The notes: a model not told the origin generated them from the sequence alone. A stretch of 64,000 nt of DNA from Chlorops oryzae (GCA_020466095.1 CM035807.1:45567978-45631977), one strand, 5' to 3'. Numbered from the stretch's first letter, positions 33,761 through 45,945 are shown. A program made the numbers and translations.

Positions 33761-36700
33761 ATGAATGTCCTTAAAATTTGTCAATGGAATGTTAACGGCA
33801 TTCGACAACACAAGCTTGAAATTCAAAAATTTTTTGAATTAAATTCGATTGTCGTAATGCTCGTCAGTGAAACCCACTTCACAAGCAAAAATAATTTTAC
33901 TATTAAAAATTATACGTTTTATGGCGCTCATCACCCAGATGGAAAGGCGCACGGCGGCACCGGTGTTTTGATTAAAACTCGAATAAAACAAAATTTAATG
34001 GATGCATTTTCCCAAAATTACTTACAAGCAACCTCTATTTCATTGCATTATGGTAACAGCATTATCGCTTTAAGTGCAGTTTACTGCCCACCGAGATTTT
34101 CTGTTACTGGTACACAATTTTTAGAGTACTTCCAAAAGCTTGGCAACAAATTTATAGCAGCTGGGGATTATAATGCTAAGCACCCACACTGGGGCTCTAG
34201 ATTAATTAACCCCAAAGGGCGACAATTAAATTCACTTATAATCAGTGCCGGCCAAGGAACCAAGCTAGAAGCAAAAAGAGCGTAAGCACTCATATGTGCA
34301 CAAAATTGCTCTAAAATGAAAAGCAAAGCTGAGAGCCAAAAAATCGTTCAGTTGAGTGGAAAACGTCAAGCGAGACGGAGCTGCGTCGGATGAAGCTAGA
34401 TGAGAACGTAAATTTGTTCAGCCTTGATACACTTTGAAGAAAATGAATTTTTTATAGTTCAGGAATTTTTTCATCGTGTTCTTAACATTCAGTTATTTTT
34501 ATTATATAATATATATAAATTCAGCACATCATTGATTTGCACAATAGTTCTCTGCTCTGCACTGTAAATTTTCAAGATAAAAGAGCTCAAGATGAGCTGA
34601 AAAAGCTCCAAGATGACCCATTCCTACCTCTTGGACGAGGCGTCGAGTTTTTGCGACATATCGATCCAGGGACATACCCAGTTCTAAAGAACAAAATTTT
34701 TCGGCTTTAAGAAAAATGTATGCAATTTTGTATGAAAACATCCACAACTGTTTCTCGCTGTGTAATGTGCACGCGCACAAATGCAATTAGTAATTGTAGT
34801 GGTGGCCGGCACTGCTTATAATAAATAGTCGTGAAAATCTTGACTGTATTTCAACAGGTCAACCCACTTACTGGCCTTCCGACTTGCGAAAAAAAACCGT
34901 CCTCATTGATTTTTCAGTCAGCAAAAACTTTGATCGTAGCGAATTACATGCTGAACCCAGCTTCGATCTGTCATCCGATCATTCCCCAATTATAATAACA
35001 ATGATGGGCGTACCCACACTCACTGAAAAACCCGGGAGAATTATAACAAAAAAAAAAACCGACTGGCTCAAGTTTAAATAATATGTTAGCTCTCATATGA
35101 ACGAGAACACGATCCTCCGGAGCGAAAGTGATATTGAGGAAGCCATAAAGAGAAACCCAATAATACCTCGAAGATATACTTCAAGCGAGATCGAAACCCT
35201 TGTTCGAGAAAAAAGACGCCTACAAAGAGAATGGCAGCGTCAAAGATCACCCTCCGCAAAGTACAACTTAACACAAGCAGCTAAGCGCCTAAGAGAAGCT
35301 CTTGATATTGATCTGAGAACTAATTTAGAAACCTTCACACGAAAATTGAGCCCAACAGCCGAAAATAACTTCTCTCTATGGAAAACAAACAAAAAGGTGA
35401 AGGCACCCAAAATAAACGTATCACCCCTGCGTACCAACACTGGAAGTTGGGCTGGAAAGGATGAAGAAAAAGCTCATCTTTTTGCTAAGTACCTAGAAAA
35501 CGTTTTTAAGCCTAATCCACCTACCAACCCTTACCGTTTACCACAAACTAACCCACGTCTAAACGAAAATATACGTGGATTTCAGCATAAAGACGTTCAA
35601 ACTATCATTAAAGAGCTAAACCCAAAAAAGGCAGCAGGCTTTGATCTTATCACGCCACAGATGATACAACAACTCCCGGCCGCAGCCACAAGACTAATAC
35701 TCTTCATATTTAATGCTATATTAAGAATAGGATTTTACCCTCGAGCCTGGAAAATTTCAAACATCATCATGATCCCTAAGCCAGGAAAAGATTTCTCATT
35801 GCCATCATCATATAGGCCAATTAGTCTACTGCCAGTATTCTCAAAAGTTTTTGAAAAATGTCTCTTGGCAAAAATTTTACCGACTTTGCAAAGCTCTAGA
35901 GTAATCCTCGAGCACCAGTTTGGTTTTCGAAAAACCATGGTACTATTGAACAGGTAAACAGAGTTACTACCGAAATCAGAAACGCGTTCGAAAAAAAGAA
36001 ATACTGCTCTGCCATATTTCTGGATATTTCACAAGCCTTTGACAAGGTTTGACATTCTGGTTTAGTGTTTAAAATAAAATAAACACTACCCAATAATACC
36101 CACAAAGTCCTACAATCGTACCTCTCTGAAAGGAAGTTCAAAATTAGATATGGAACTCACACGACGAATGAGTTTCAAATCTCAGCAGGCGTACCTCAAG
36201 GCAGCGTCCTCGGGCCATTGTTATATTTGATATACACAGCTGAGCTGCCTGTTTCCCCAGAGCTATTCACATCTACATTTGCAGATGACACAGCAATTTT
36301 GTATGCATACAACGACCCTGCGGTCGCCTCTCGAGTTCTTAATAATCATCTTCATATTGTTGAAGACTGGCTTGCGAACTGGAGAATAAAAGTAAATGAA
36401 AGCAAATGCACCCACATAACTTTCACGCTGCGTCGCCAGACTTGCCCTCCAACTATGCTTAACAACACACGAGTTCCACAGGCCAATAAAGTGAGATATC
36501 TAGGCATTCACTTAGATCGCCGACTCACATGGCGCAAACATATTGAGGCAAAACGCACCCAAATGAAGCTGAGCGCCCAAAAACTGCACTTGCTATTCAA
36601 CAGTAAGTCAAGATTGCGGCTCGAACACAAAGTGCTTCTTTATAACGCAACACTTAAGCCTATATGGACTTATGGCTCCCAGCTCTGGGGAAAAGCGAGT

Positions 36701-36958
36701 AACTCTATAACAGACATTATACAACGCTCACAGTCTAAAATCCTTCGGACTATCACTGGTGCTCCATGGTTCATTAAGAACGAAAACATACACAAGGACC
36801 TTTGTATCCCGTTGGTCAAAAACGAACTTATTTCATTAAGTCGCAAATATAGCACTCGGTTGTCCCATCATCCGAACTCATTAGCCAGAAATTTGTTATT
36901 AACAAACAGCTACACACGGCTCAAGAGGCGTGACCTGCCTTCTCTCTATCAGCACTAA
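33761..36958 (+). pseudogene. LINE C ORF2: endonuclease and reverse transcriptase
   Basis: 33761-34242 encodes endonuclease with ICQWNVNGIRQHKLEIQKF, SETHF, HHPDGKAHGGTGVL and AAGDYNAKHPHWGSR. The MITE interrupts here. 34823-35078 has QPTYWPSDL and SSDHSPII, the endonuclease end. RT follows at 35097-35935 with LNPKKAAGFDLITPQMIQQL and SSYRPISLLPVFSKVFEK. There is a frameshift near 35935, then FLDISQAFDKV with a stop at 36050, then GVPQGSVLGPLLY. The catalytic TFADDTAIL is at 36275-36301. The C-terminal YGSQLWGKAS region ends at 36958. The defects make it inactive. Confidence 0.8.
34243..34814. mobile_element. 572 bp hAT MITE with perfect 8 bp target duplication
   Basis: Ends CAGTGCCGGCCA and TGGCCGGCACTG. 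CTTATAAT is duplicated exactly at 34235-34242 and 34815-34822. Removing the insert and one duplication makes the surrounding LINE endonuclease frame continuous. No transposase inside. Confidence 0.93.
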
Positions 36959-37185
36959 TTCTCCTATTACCCTCTTTAACAGCCTTTGAGCAATTAACCA
37001 CATTTAAGGCAGCCTAATCCATGCGTTGGATTGGACCGGAGCCCAAATAATATAAATACATATATATATAAATATATATATATATATATTTTATATTCTA
37101 GTATTAAGATTTTTCACTTATTGTTAGTTCATAAGTTTTTTGAAGATACAATAATAAAAATACGTGCAAAAAAAAAAAAAATATT

Positions 37186-38580
37186 ACACATTTAATAACC
37201 AAAATTTACACTTCATTAAAAAAAAAAATAATCTTTAAAACTTCTGAAAGTAGTCGGTGAATATATTAAATCCCGATACTTGGTTAAGTCAGATTGTCTT
37301 AATTTATTTTTTCGATCTCAAAATGTCACCAAAAATTAATTTTTGGACTAATATTTTTTTTTTTTTAACACCCAAAACCCCCCCTTGGCTTCGTCCCTGC
37401 TTATGCGCAATACTAAATTTTATAAAACTCGATTTACAAAAATAATTTTTTCTTCTGTGATCATAAAATTTCAGATCTGTATTTTATGAAAATAGCGATA
37501 AAACTACTCTATTTTTTGCTCTATTTTTACGAGGAAGCATTGATAAGTCACAAAAAGAAACAAACTAAATTTCTATTTTTCCGATTGACTTTCGTATATT
37601 TTTCAACGCGATCTCTTCTCAGAGCTGTTAACTTCGATAGACGATACTTCTCTCCTTTAAATTAATTTCAAAGTCCTCGAACTTTATTAAGTTTGAAAGC
37701 TAACCTTAAAATCCAAATCTGCAAAAGCCATTGTTTTATGTTTGGGAAATGAAAGGAATTACATGGGGGACAGACTAGAAAATTATTATGGATGTTGAAG
37801 AATTTTAAATCGTGATTTCATCAGCTGGATCCTGGCGGTCATGGAAAAAGGAACAAAATTTATGTCATCCCATTTTGGAGTTGATGAATCGAACAAAACC
37901 CCTAGTCATAGTTGGAATTCTTCGAAGCACTGACACTGGTGGCCTACTGCTGCTTAGGTTATTGTTTTGTCCGGTTCCCAATGCTCCTGCGAAATTGTCC
38001 TTTTGATTTCAGGAAATTCTCTTAAAAAATTTTTCGAATGCTTTTTCACCTGAAGTTTCTTTAATTTCCATACCATAATAATTTCTCAAAGGAAATGACT
38101 TCGGTTGATTCAAATTTTGTGCCAATAATGAGGATGTTTCAAAATCCTTATTGGTTCATTTAGATTAGATTATTCAAGTGATAGATTGGAAGCTTTTTGG
38201 CCGATATGAAACTATTTTAAAAAATAGAATCACTCTCCCCTCTCATTGCTTTCGTCATTTCATTTTGAAAAGGTACCATTCCTTTAGACGTATGTATAAA
38301 GCATATTAAAAGGAGTGAATCTGAGGAGAATATTTTCTCGTAAACAATGAAAAATCTTTCACCACTCCCCGTTAAGCCCAATTCTAATGAAGGTACACGA
38401 ATCACTGCACTGCAAATGAAATTGAAAATTTTCATTTTGACTTTATTTCCCAGAATAATCAGTGATGTGAATTCGATCCTGTGATGTGTACTCCTTGTTT
38501 CAAGCACTATTCACTGCATTCAACTTGGAAAGCGAGGAAGAGCGAGCTGCAATTTAATGAGATACAAAAGCAGAATCGAA
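37186..38580. other. Unassigned AT-rich DNA between two LINE tails
   Basis: No gene, TIR or tandem repeat stands out. Short open frames (for example 37812-38006) match nothing I recognise. Confidence 0.5.
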
Positions 38581-38584
38581 TATG

Positions 38585-38690
38585 TTTATATATGTTATAT
38601 TCTAGTATTAAGATTTTTCACTTATTGTTAGTTCATAAGTTTTTTGAGGATGCAATAATAAAAATACGTGCAAAAAAAAAAAATAAAAAA
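38585..38690 (+). repeat. 3'-end fragment of the LINE C family
   Basis: TATATTCTAGTATTAAGATT through the poly-A near 38680 repeats 37090-37180 with about two differences. It is a severely 5'-truncated, dead-on-arrival insertion. Confidence 0.85.
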
Positions 38691-38699
38691 TAAATTTGA

Positions 38700-39470
38700 T
38701 ATATTTATTCGACCTTTGGGGTGTGTTGTTGATTAATATTGTTGAATCGAGCTAATGGTCATTATTAAATTATTATTTATTTTCTTTGTTCGATATTTCG
38801 CTCCTCCTTGAAGAGCATCTTCAGGAACAACTGTCAAGAAAAACATTAAACATTGTATACAAAAACTTTTAATTACAATTTTAAGTGAACATATTGACTT
38901 ACATCAAAAAACAAAAAACAATGAAACCGAACGAATAACTAAAAAATAACATTTAAGTTTACATGAAAAATAAAATTAAACAGCAATATTTAAGTCAACA
39001 AAAACCAAAAAACAAAAAACCAGATGAACTATATAATTGAAAATGACTCTTATTACGACTGATTTTAACTTCTCATTCTCGCATGTTTATATATCAAATG
39101 TCTGTATGTATGCGCAATGTTGTCGGTTCTGTTTTGAAATTCATACAGATGGTTGTCGGAGTATTTAAAATATGTAACATTTCCAGTGTCAATCTCTTGT
39201 TATAGGTGTGCTCAGTTTGTAATATTTGAATATTGTCGAAGTCCAGAAAGTGTTGTTTCTCAATACAGTGGGTCGACAGCGCTGTTTTTTTTTTTTTGTT
39301 AAATTTGTCGTTCGTGTTCGCAAGTTGGACTTATGCCCACTTAGTTTGTTCTTAAATAGTTCTTAGTTGTACCTATGTATATTTTATCGCATTCTTCCTT
39401 GTCGTTTCCAGTGCAATAATTTGATATACGACGTTATTCTTGTCGAGTTTTTCCAATTTGCTTTTTCTGT
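38700..39470 (-). pseudogene. Penelope copy 2, GIY-YIG endonuclease end
   Basis: Minus strand, read leftward from 39470. It has SKLEKLDKNNVVY, a CTGNDKEECDKIYIGTT frame, GHK, and CIEKQHFLDFDNIQIL then KRLTLEMLHI (about 39190-39270). These match the C-terminal GIY-YIG nuclease of Penelope-like elements. Stops and frameshifts are present (for example near 39415 and 39350). It was separated from its RT part (49361 onward) by the LTR retrotransposon. 38820-39060 is AT-rich 3' sequence. Confidence 0.7.
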
Positions 39471-41679
39471 TGTGATGACTCACATATTATTGATTAACGC
39501 GGGGTTGCAGTTTTTCGTTTAATTATGTTTTTCCTTGGTTTAATAAATGTTTAACCTCTAAAATGTGCAATCGTGTGGACGTCGACAATGCACCGTGTGA
39601 CGCACCTCTAAAATACGCCAGGCAAAGTGATCGATATCAGCTGAAGGAATTATCGGACAATACATCGAACTAAGGAACTCATCGCTAGCTCGAAAAAGAG
39701 GATAAAAGCGCGAGCCGCACAGAAATCGCTCTCTTTTCCCAGTGATTCCACGAAGTGAACAACGCCAGAAGGAAGACGCAACATTCGCATCTAACGAGAA
39801 GTTTGAGTCTACGTGTTGAAGATAGCAACGCCAACCGATAAGACATTTCGGAACGTTTTGAAACGTATGTAAGTATACTTGTTACACAGTATTCGTGGGT
39901 AAACATTTCGCCGAAACGTAAATAGTGACGATCGTAGTTAGTGGTTGTGTCTGAAGGGGAATAGTGTTGAAATTGTCGTGCGTAACTCAGTGAGCGTGTA
40001 CGTGTGGAGTAAGCGTTTGTACCTGTTCCACACATCCACGTTTCCCTGTCGTTGCCGTGACCCATTGCCTACGCACGTGTGGATTAAGCGTTTGTACCTG
40101 TTCCACGCGTGCATGCGTCAACTTTCTCGACGGACATTTCACGGACATTTATTATTCATACGAGTGCATTCTAGGTCGGACGAACGTACGGCGGTTCGAG
40201 CACGGTTGGAATTGTCGTGCGTAACTCAGTGAGCGTGTACGTGTGGAGTAAGCGTTTGTACCTGTTCCACACATCCACGTTTCCCTGTCGTTGCCGTGAC
40301 CCATTGCCTACGCACGTGTGGATTAAGCGTTTGTACCTGTTCCACGCGTGCATGCGTCAACTCTCTCGACGGACATTTCACGGACATTTATTCTTCATAC
40401 GAGTGCATTCTAGGTCGGACGAACGTACGGCGGTTCGAGTACGGTTGGAATTGTCGTGCGTAACTCAGTGAGCGTGTACGTGTGGAGTAAGCGTTTGTAC
40501 CTGTTCCACACATCCACGTTTCCCTGTCGTTGCCGTGACCCATTGCCTACGCACGTGTGGACTAAGCGTTTGTACCTGTTCCACGCGTGCATGCGTCAAC
40601 TTTCTCGACGGACATTTATTTTTCATACGAGTGCAATCTAGGTCGGACGAACGTACGGCGGTTCGAGTACGGTTGGAATTGTCGTGCGTAACTCAGTGAG
40701 CGTGTACGTGTGGAGTAAGCGTTTGTACCTGTTCCACACATCCACGTTTCCCTGTCGTTGCCGTGACCCATTGCCTACGCACGTGTGGATTAAGCGTTTG
40801 TACCTGTTCCACGCGTGCATGCGTCAACTTTCTCGACGGACATTTCACGGACATTTATTCTTCATACGAGTGCATTCTAAGTCGGACGAACGTACGGCGG
40901 TTCGAGTACGGTTGGAATTGTCGTGCGTAACTTAGTGAGCGTGTACGTGTGGAGTAAGCGTTTGTACCTGTTCCACACATCCACGTTTCCCTGTCGTTGC
41001 CGTGACCCATTGCCTACGCACGTGTGGATTAAGCGTTTGTACCTGTTCCCCGCGTGCATGCATCAACTCTCTCGACGGACATTTCACGGACATTTATTCT
41101 TCCTACGAGTGCATTCTAGGTCGGACGAAGGTACGGCGGTTCGAGTACGGTTGGAATTGTCGTGCGTAACTCAGTGAGCGTGTACGTGTGGAGTAAGCGT
41201 TTGTACCTGTTCCTGCACGTCCACGCGTCAGTGACGCTGCCGTGACTCTTTGCTCACGCACGTGCGGATTAAGCGTTCGTACCTGTTCTACGCGTGCGTG
41301 CGTCAAATTCTGGGCAGACATTCGGTCGAGGTTTAACTCTTATAATACGGTGGAGTTCTGGAGGGACGTTAGGCGGTAGTTTATGCCGACACCTCGCTAC
41401 ACACTGAGACGACGTCGTTGCGCCGTACACCTACGCTGAGAGAACACCATCATCGCTGGAGCCCAACACCTGCACTCAGCGACGGGCAGTAATACACCTA
41501 TTTGATTGTAATTTATTTTGGGGCGGCCTTAAAGAAGCCGGTCCCTCTCTTTTAATAAACATCTTTTCTTACACGTCTAGTTTGTGTGTCTCCTTCAAAT
41601 ATAAATTTTTGTAAGGGACTGGAGTCTGGTTACTCGACTGAGTAAATACCCCGGCTACGAAAAAAAAGAGTTCATTACA
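39471..41679 (+). repeat. 5' LTR
   Basis: TATA-like GATAAAAG at 39701, AATAAA at 41554. One 50 bp unit (39554-39603, ACCTCTAAAATGTGC...). A 239 bp tandem array starts at 39972 and repeats at 40211, 40450, 40678, 40917 and 41156; the third unit is 11 bp shorter. Each unit contains an internal near-duplication about 75 bp apart (AAGCGTTTGTACCTGTTCCA). The array lies between the TATA-like box and the poly-A signal, probably inside the transcript's R region. Confidence 0.9.
39972..41320. repeat. 239 bp tandem array in the 5' LTR
   Basis: Five units plus a diverged sixth. Since 239 is not a multiple of 3, the recurring 60-84 codon open frames on both strands restart in each unit and are best read as shadows. 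Confidence 0.9.
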
Positions 41680-41680
41680 A

Positions 41681-41698
41681 TGGCGCCCGAGCAGGGAC
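41681..41698 (+). promoter_or_regulatory. Primer binding site, tRNA-Lys type
   Basis: TGGCGCCCGAGCAGGGAC, one base after the 5' LTR. It matches the 3' end of tRNA-Lys(UUU) at all but one position (family form has GAACAG). Confidence 0.8.
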
Positions 41699-42851
41699 TC
41701 ACAACAGACGAAAATCAAGAGAGTGGTAAAGTACAGCAAATGGGTGGTGCAGCGCAGACCTCGACACCACAGGCTACTTCCGGCAGCACGTCGAAAGATA
41801 CCATAGACTTAACAGCAACGAAGACGAAGTTACACATAGGATGGGTTTATAAGGTACGAAAGGAAGACTTAATACTTATTTGTGAGGAGTTCGGCTTGGA
41901 TTCAACGGGTACGGTGGAAAAACTAAGGCAACGCTTTACGACTTACATTAGCGACACGGAACACGACGCAGCATCGTTCAGCCGTTTGTTGGCGATGGAG
42001 GCTCGATATTCCCGATGTAACTCAACCATCCCATCTCTGGCCCCGCTTTCGACCGCCACCATAGTGCCAAGAGAGGAACCACCACTGCCACCACTAGTCG
42101 TACCCCAGGCAGGCCCAACTCCACTCCGGATGACCAGTCAGGCTGCAGTCATAGACCAAGTAAGGAAGTGGGCCGTAAAATTTGATGGCTGCAGTGAACC
42201 TCTAGATTTTCTGGAGCGCGTGGAAGAGCTTGCGGAGGCATACGATATACACGGCGAGGCGTTAGTGAAAGCTCTGCCTGAATTGTTGACGGGAAAAGCC
42301 CTAATGTGGTACCGAAGCTGCGATCGTTTTACTCATTGGGAGGCGTTCAAAGGGGATCTCCTCACTATGTTTATGCCACGACGTTTCTTTCAGTCACTGG
42401 AAGACAGGATTAAGAATCGTAAGCAAGGCAGCAACGAAAAATTCACCGACTATGCCATCGCATTGCGGCATCTCATGAAATTGACTCCATGGTCCGAAGA
42501 AGAGGAAACTAGACCGAATCTACGACAACAGCCTAGCTAGCTTACGGCTCTATGTAAAACGCATGAAATCAGCTCTATCACACAGTTCATCCAGCTAGCG
42601 GGAGACTGGGAAGGAGTTCAGGAAGATATTCCACCTAGCGGACCCACGGCACAACTATCGCCGACACCGCCGCGAAAGCACGTGACCTTCAAGCAATTGG
42701 AGGCTGAGGAAACCACTAAGGTAGACGTGAAGACTGCATGCTGGAAATGTGGACAGAAGGGGCATGCCCGCAGAGACTGCACGAATGCTCCCTATCTTTT
42801 CTGTTGGGTGTGTGGTACACGAGGCGTACGTACTATCGACTGCTGCAAATC

Positions 42852-42858
42852 GGGAAAC
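42852..42858 (+). promoter_or_regulatory. Candidate -1 ribosomal frameshift heptamer GGGAAAC
   Basis: In the gag frame it reads ..G GGA AAC, the canonical X XXY YYZ phasing. It lies 72 bases before the gag stop. A -1 slip enters the pol frame, which is then open through protease and RT. A GC-rich stretch with a short GGGC/GCCC hairpin follows within a few bases. Confidence 0.65.
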
Positions 42859-45800
42859 GGGGGCGGTCGCCCGCACAGCCGAGGCCAGCGAAGCGACCAA
42901 AGACCGGCCTCCCCTTCGACAACAAACTAGGACTACTGACATCAGACGGCCGTCATATACAAGCAACTATATACATTGATGGCCACTTAGCGACGGCGGT
43001 AATCGATACCGGTGCGACCCGAAGTTTCATCCAGTCTTCCATGGCAGACCTCCTACGCAAGCCGGAGAACTCAACCCCTGCAAACGTCGCCGTGAGACTC
43101 GCAGACAAATCCCCGACTAGAGTGAGAGAGGCCCTGCAAGTTCGAGTCACGCTTGGCGACAGGACCACCCAGATTAAAATTCTGGTCATGCCAGAGGCCA
43201 TGGACGAAATAATTCTGGAAATGGACTTCCTCTCGGCGGTGGGTGCAACACTAGTGGTAGGAACTCAACGGTTGTGCTTAGAAACCAGACGTACCGTACC
43301 ACATGAACAACTTGGAAGAATGGAACTAGAAAGCAGCGCGGTGGAATCGGTCGAAGAATTCCTACAGTTCGAACTGGACCAGTTTAAGCAGTTGCCGAGT
43401 GTCTCGACGATAGCGACTCACAGAATTTTTATGAAGGACGAACAACCTCTGAAGCAACGGTATTATACCTACAACCCCGCCAAACAAAAGATTATCAACG
43501 AAGAAATTGACGAACTACTCAACAAAGGCTGCATCGAACCATCGAAGAGTCCGTATAGTTCTCCCGTCGTCTTAGTACCGAAGAAGACTGGATCGTGGAG
43601 GCTCTGTATCGACTTCAGAAAGATAAATGCGCACTCAGTCCCAGACGCCTACCCACTCCCTCGGATACAGCACATCCTCGATCGGCTGCGTAACGCGAAA
43701 TTTATCTCAACACTGGATCTTAAAAACGGATACTGGCAGATTCCGATGGAGGCCGAAAGTAAAAAGTATACGGCGTTTACCGTACCAGGTCGTGGCCTTT
43801 TCCAGTGGCGAGTCATGCCATTTGGGTTGCACTCGGCTCCCGCCACATTCCAAAGAGCATTGGATACCGTCATCGGGCCAGAACTGGACTCCTTTGCGTT
43901 TGCCTACTTGGACGATATAGTCGTTATCGGTACATCGCTTGAAGACCATATGCGGAATCTCAAAGAAGTGTTCAGGCGCCTGCGTGAAGCCCATCTTCGC
44001 CTGAATATCGACAAATGCGCGTTCTTCCAGAAGGAGCTAAAGTATCCCGAAAAGGTGGAAGCCATTCGAGCACTCAGTCCACCGAAGAACGTCCGCGAGG
44101 TCCGGCAGTACTTAGGGATAGCTTCGTGGTATCGTCGCTTTGTACCGAACTTTTCAACCGTAGTACAACCGTTAACCACTTTGCTCAAAAAAGGTAAAAA
44201 GTGGCAGTGGTGCGTGGGGCAACAGCAGGCTTTTGAAACCCTGAAAACGAATCTCACCGAGGCTCCAGTGCTGACCTGCCCCAATTTTGAGGAAAAGTTT
44301 TATCTACAGACGGATGCGAGCGATTATGGATTAGGCGCTGTGCTAACGCAATTTCCCGGAGGACAAGAGAAGGTCATCGCTTACGCCAGCCGCGGCCTCA
44401 ACCCAGCAGAAAGGAACTATTCTCCCACGGAAAAGGAATGCCTGGCGATTGTCTGGGCGATCAGAAGATGAGGGCCTATCTAGAAGGCTATCATTTCGTT
44501 GTTATCACCGACCACCTCGCTTTGAAATGGCTAAACTCCATCAAAAGTCCGTCTGGCCGAATCGCAAGGTGGGCCCTCGAACTGCAGCAATACCAGTTTG
44601 AGGTGCAGTATCGAAAAGGTAGGCTTAATGTCGTGGCTGACACACTTTCGCGCCAACCACTCGAATTCCTTGGCTCTACGACTACGGAAGACGTCCAAGA
44701 CTGCCCTTGGATACAGCGGCAGAAGGAGAGGGTACAAAACTACCCCGAGAAGTACCCCAAATATTGTGTCGTAGAAGAAAACTTGTTCCGACGTGAACCG
44801 ACGCTGGAAGACAAGGGGACAACGTCTCCGTGGAAATTTTGCGTTCCAGAACCTCAGAGGGCACGCGTGCTCCGGGAAAATCATGACGATGCGACCGCGG
44901 GACATCTAGGCATACAGAAAACCATAGCTAGGATCCGGATGCATTACTATTGGCCGGGTATGTACCGCGACATTCGACGATACGTACGATGTTGTCAAAG
45001 CTGCCAACGTTACAAACCAAGCCAACAGGCTCCGTCGGGGAAGATGCACACGATCCAGTCGGAAGGCCCATGGAATGTAGTGAGCGCGGACTTCATTGGC
45101 CCGTTACCACGTTCACGCAAAGGCCACAACATACTTCTCGTGTTTTGCGACAAGTTCACGAAATGGACGGAGCTGGTACCGCTGAGAAGGGCAACCTCCG
45201 AAACGCTCATACAGGCGCTACGTGACCGGATCCTATCCCGCTTCGGAACTCCACGAATTTTCATCAGCGACAACGGGAAACAATTCGTGAGTAAGGTCTT
45301 TAGAGAGGTATTGCAGGCTTGGGGTATTGAGCACCGTCTGACAGCGCCGTATACCCCGCAGGAGAACCCGACCGAGCGAACGAACCGTGTGGTGAAGACA
45401 ATGATCTCTCAGCTCGCGGACACCGATCAACAACAATGGGATGCTCATTTACCCGAAGTAATGCTAGCACTGAACAGCAGCGTGGCAAGCTCCACCGGGT
45501 ATAGCCCCGCTTATCTATGTCAGGCACGGGAATTGAGGCTCCCTAGAACCCTATTCAACGAAAAAGGGGTGGCAATCGACGAAACCCCATGACTCCGGAC
45601 GAACGCACTAGTCATCTGGCGGAGGTCTTTGGTGAAGTCAAAGACAACCTCGCAGCAGCGCAGCAAACACAGGCCAAACACTACGATCTAAGGCGAAGGG
45701 CCTGGAAACCACGTATTGGCGACCTGGTATTGGCCAAAGTACACCAGCTCTCGAACGCGGCAGAGCGGTTCAATGCAAAGCTTGGTCCCCGATATGAAGG

Positions 45801-45945
45801 ACCTTACCGGGTGAAGACGTTCCCATCACCAGTCATAGCTCAACTTCAATTGGAAGGATTTACCAAGACCCGAAGGGCACACATCGGCGAACTTAAGGCG
45901 TACCATGGTGTACCCGATGACCCTGGCGAGAATTTAAAGGCTTAA
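42858..45945 (+). pseudogene. pol: pol: protease, reverse transcriptase, RNase H, integrase
   Basis: Protease VIDTGATRSF (43002-43030). RT with SPYSSPVVLVPKKTGSWRLC, LDLKNGYWQI, MPFGLHSAPATFQ and catalytic YLDD (43905-43916). RNase H QTDASDYGLGAVL (44310). Integrase zinc region H-x4-H...CCQSC (44880-45005) and catalytic motifs ADFIGPL, ISDNGKQF and PQENPTERTN. A GPY/F-like LGPRYEGPYRV is at 45785. Breaks: a short in-frame loss near 44045 between RT and the connection domain (KELKY runs straight into PEKVEA), a one-base frameshift at about 44469, and another at about 45588. The copy therefore cannot make full-length pol. Confidence 0.88.

Larger units (their letters stand above)
33660..37185 (+). 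mobile_element. LINE C (jockey type), split by a hAT MITE
   Basis: Contains the last codons of ORF1 (ending QILIAKK at 33762-33764), ORF2, a 3' UTR with an (AT)n tract (37060-37090), an AATAAAAA signal and a poly-A end at about 37168-37181. The ORF1 stop overlaps the ORF2 start as ATGA, a common LINE coupling. The 5' end is truncated at about 33660, where it abuts LINE A. Confidence 0.8.
41680..42930 (+). pseudogene. gag: gag
   Basis: The frame opens with an ATG at 41680-41682 whose TG is the start of the primer site. It encodes a capsid-like region (WYRSCDRFTHWEAFKGDLLT, then RFFQSLEDRIKNRKQG) and, at 42740-42850, two zinc knuckles. The first is CWKCGQKGHARRDC; the second is CWVCGTRGVRTIDC, in which Val replaces the usual His. 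The frame is broken by two offsetting shifts between about 42503 and 42565, where the 0 frame reads through a stop at 42538-42540. It ends at 42930 and overlaps pol. Confidence 0.8.

Noticed and set aside
40000..41180. Recurring 60-84 codon open frames on both strands of the LTR arrays (RLYLFHTSTFPC-type products)
   Set aside because: They restart in every 239 bp unit, the unit length is not a multiple of 3, and both strands are open. They reflect repeat composition.
39972..41320. CRISPR-like array of regular repeats
   Set aside because: Repeats are contiguous 239 bp tandem units inside LTRs of a eukaryotic retrotransposon; there are no short repeats with unique spacers.
45300..45527. Minus-strand frames over integrase and RT
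   Set aside because: GC-rich coding DNA of pol opens shadow frames; the plus-strand motifs are decisive.
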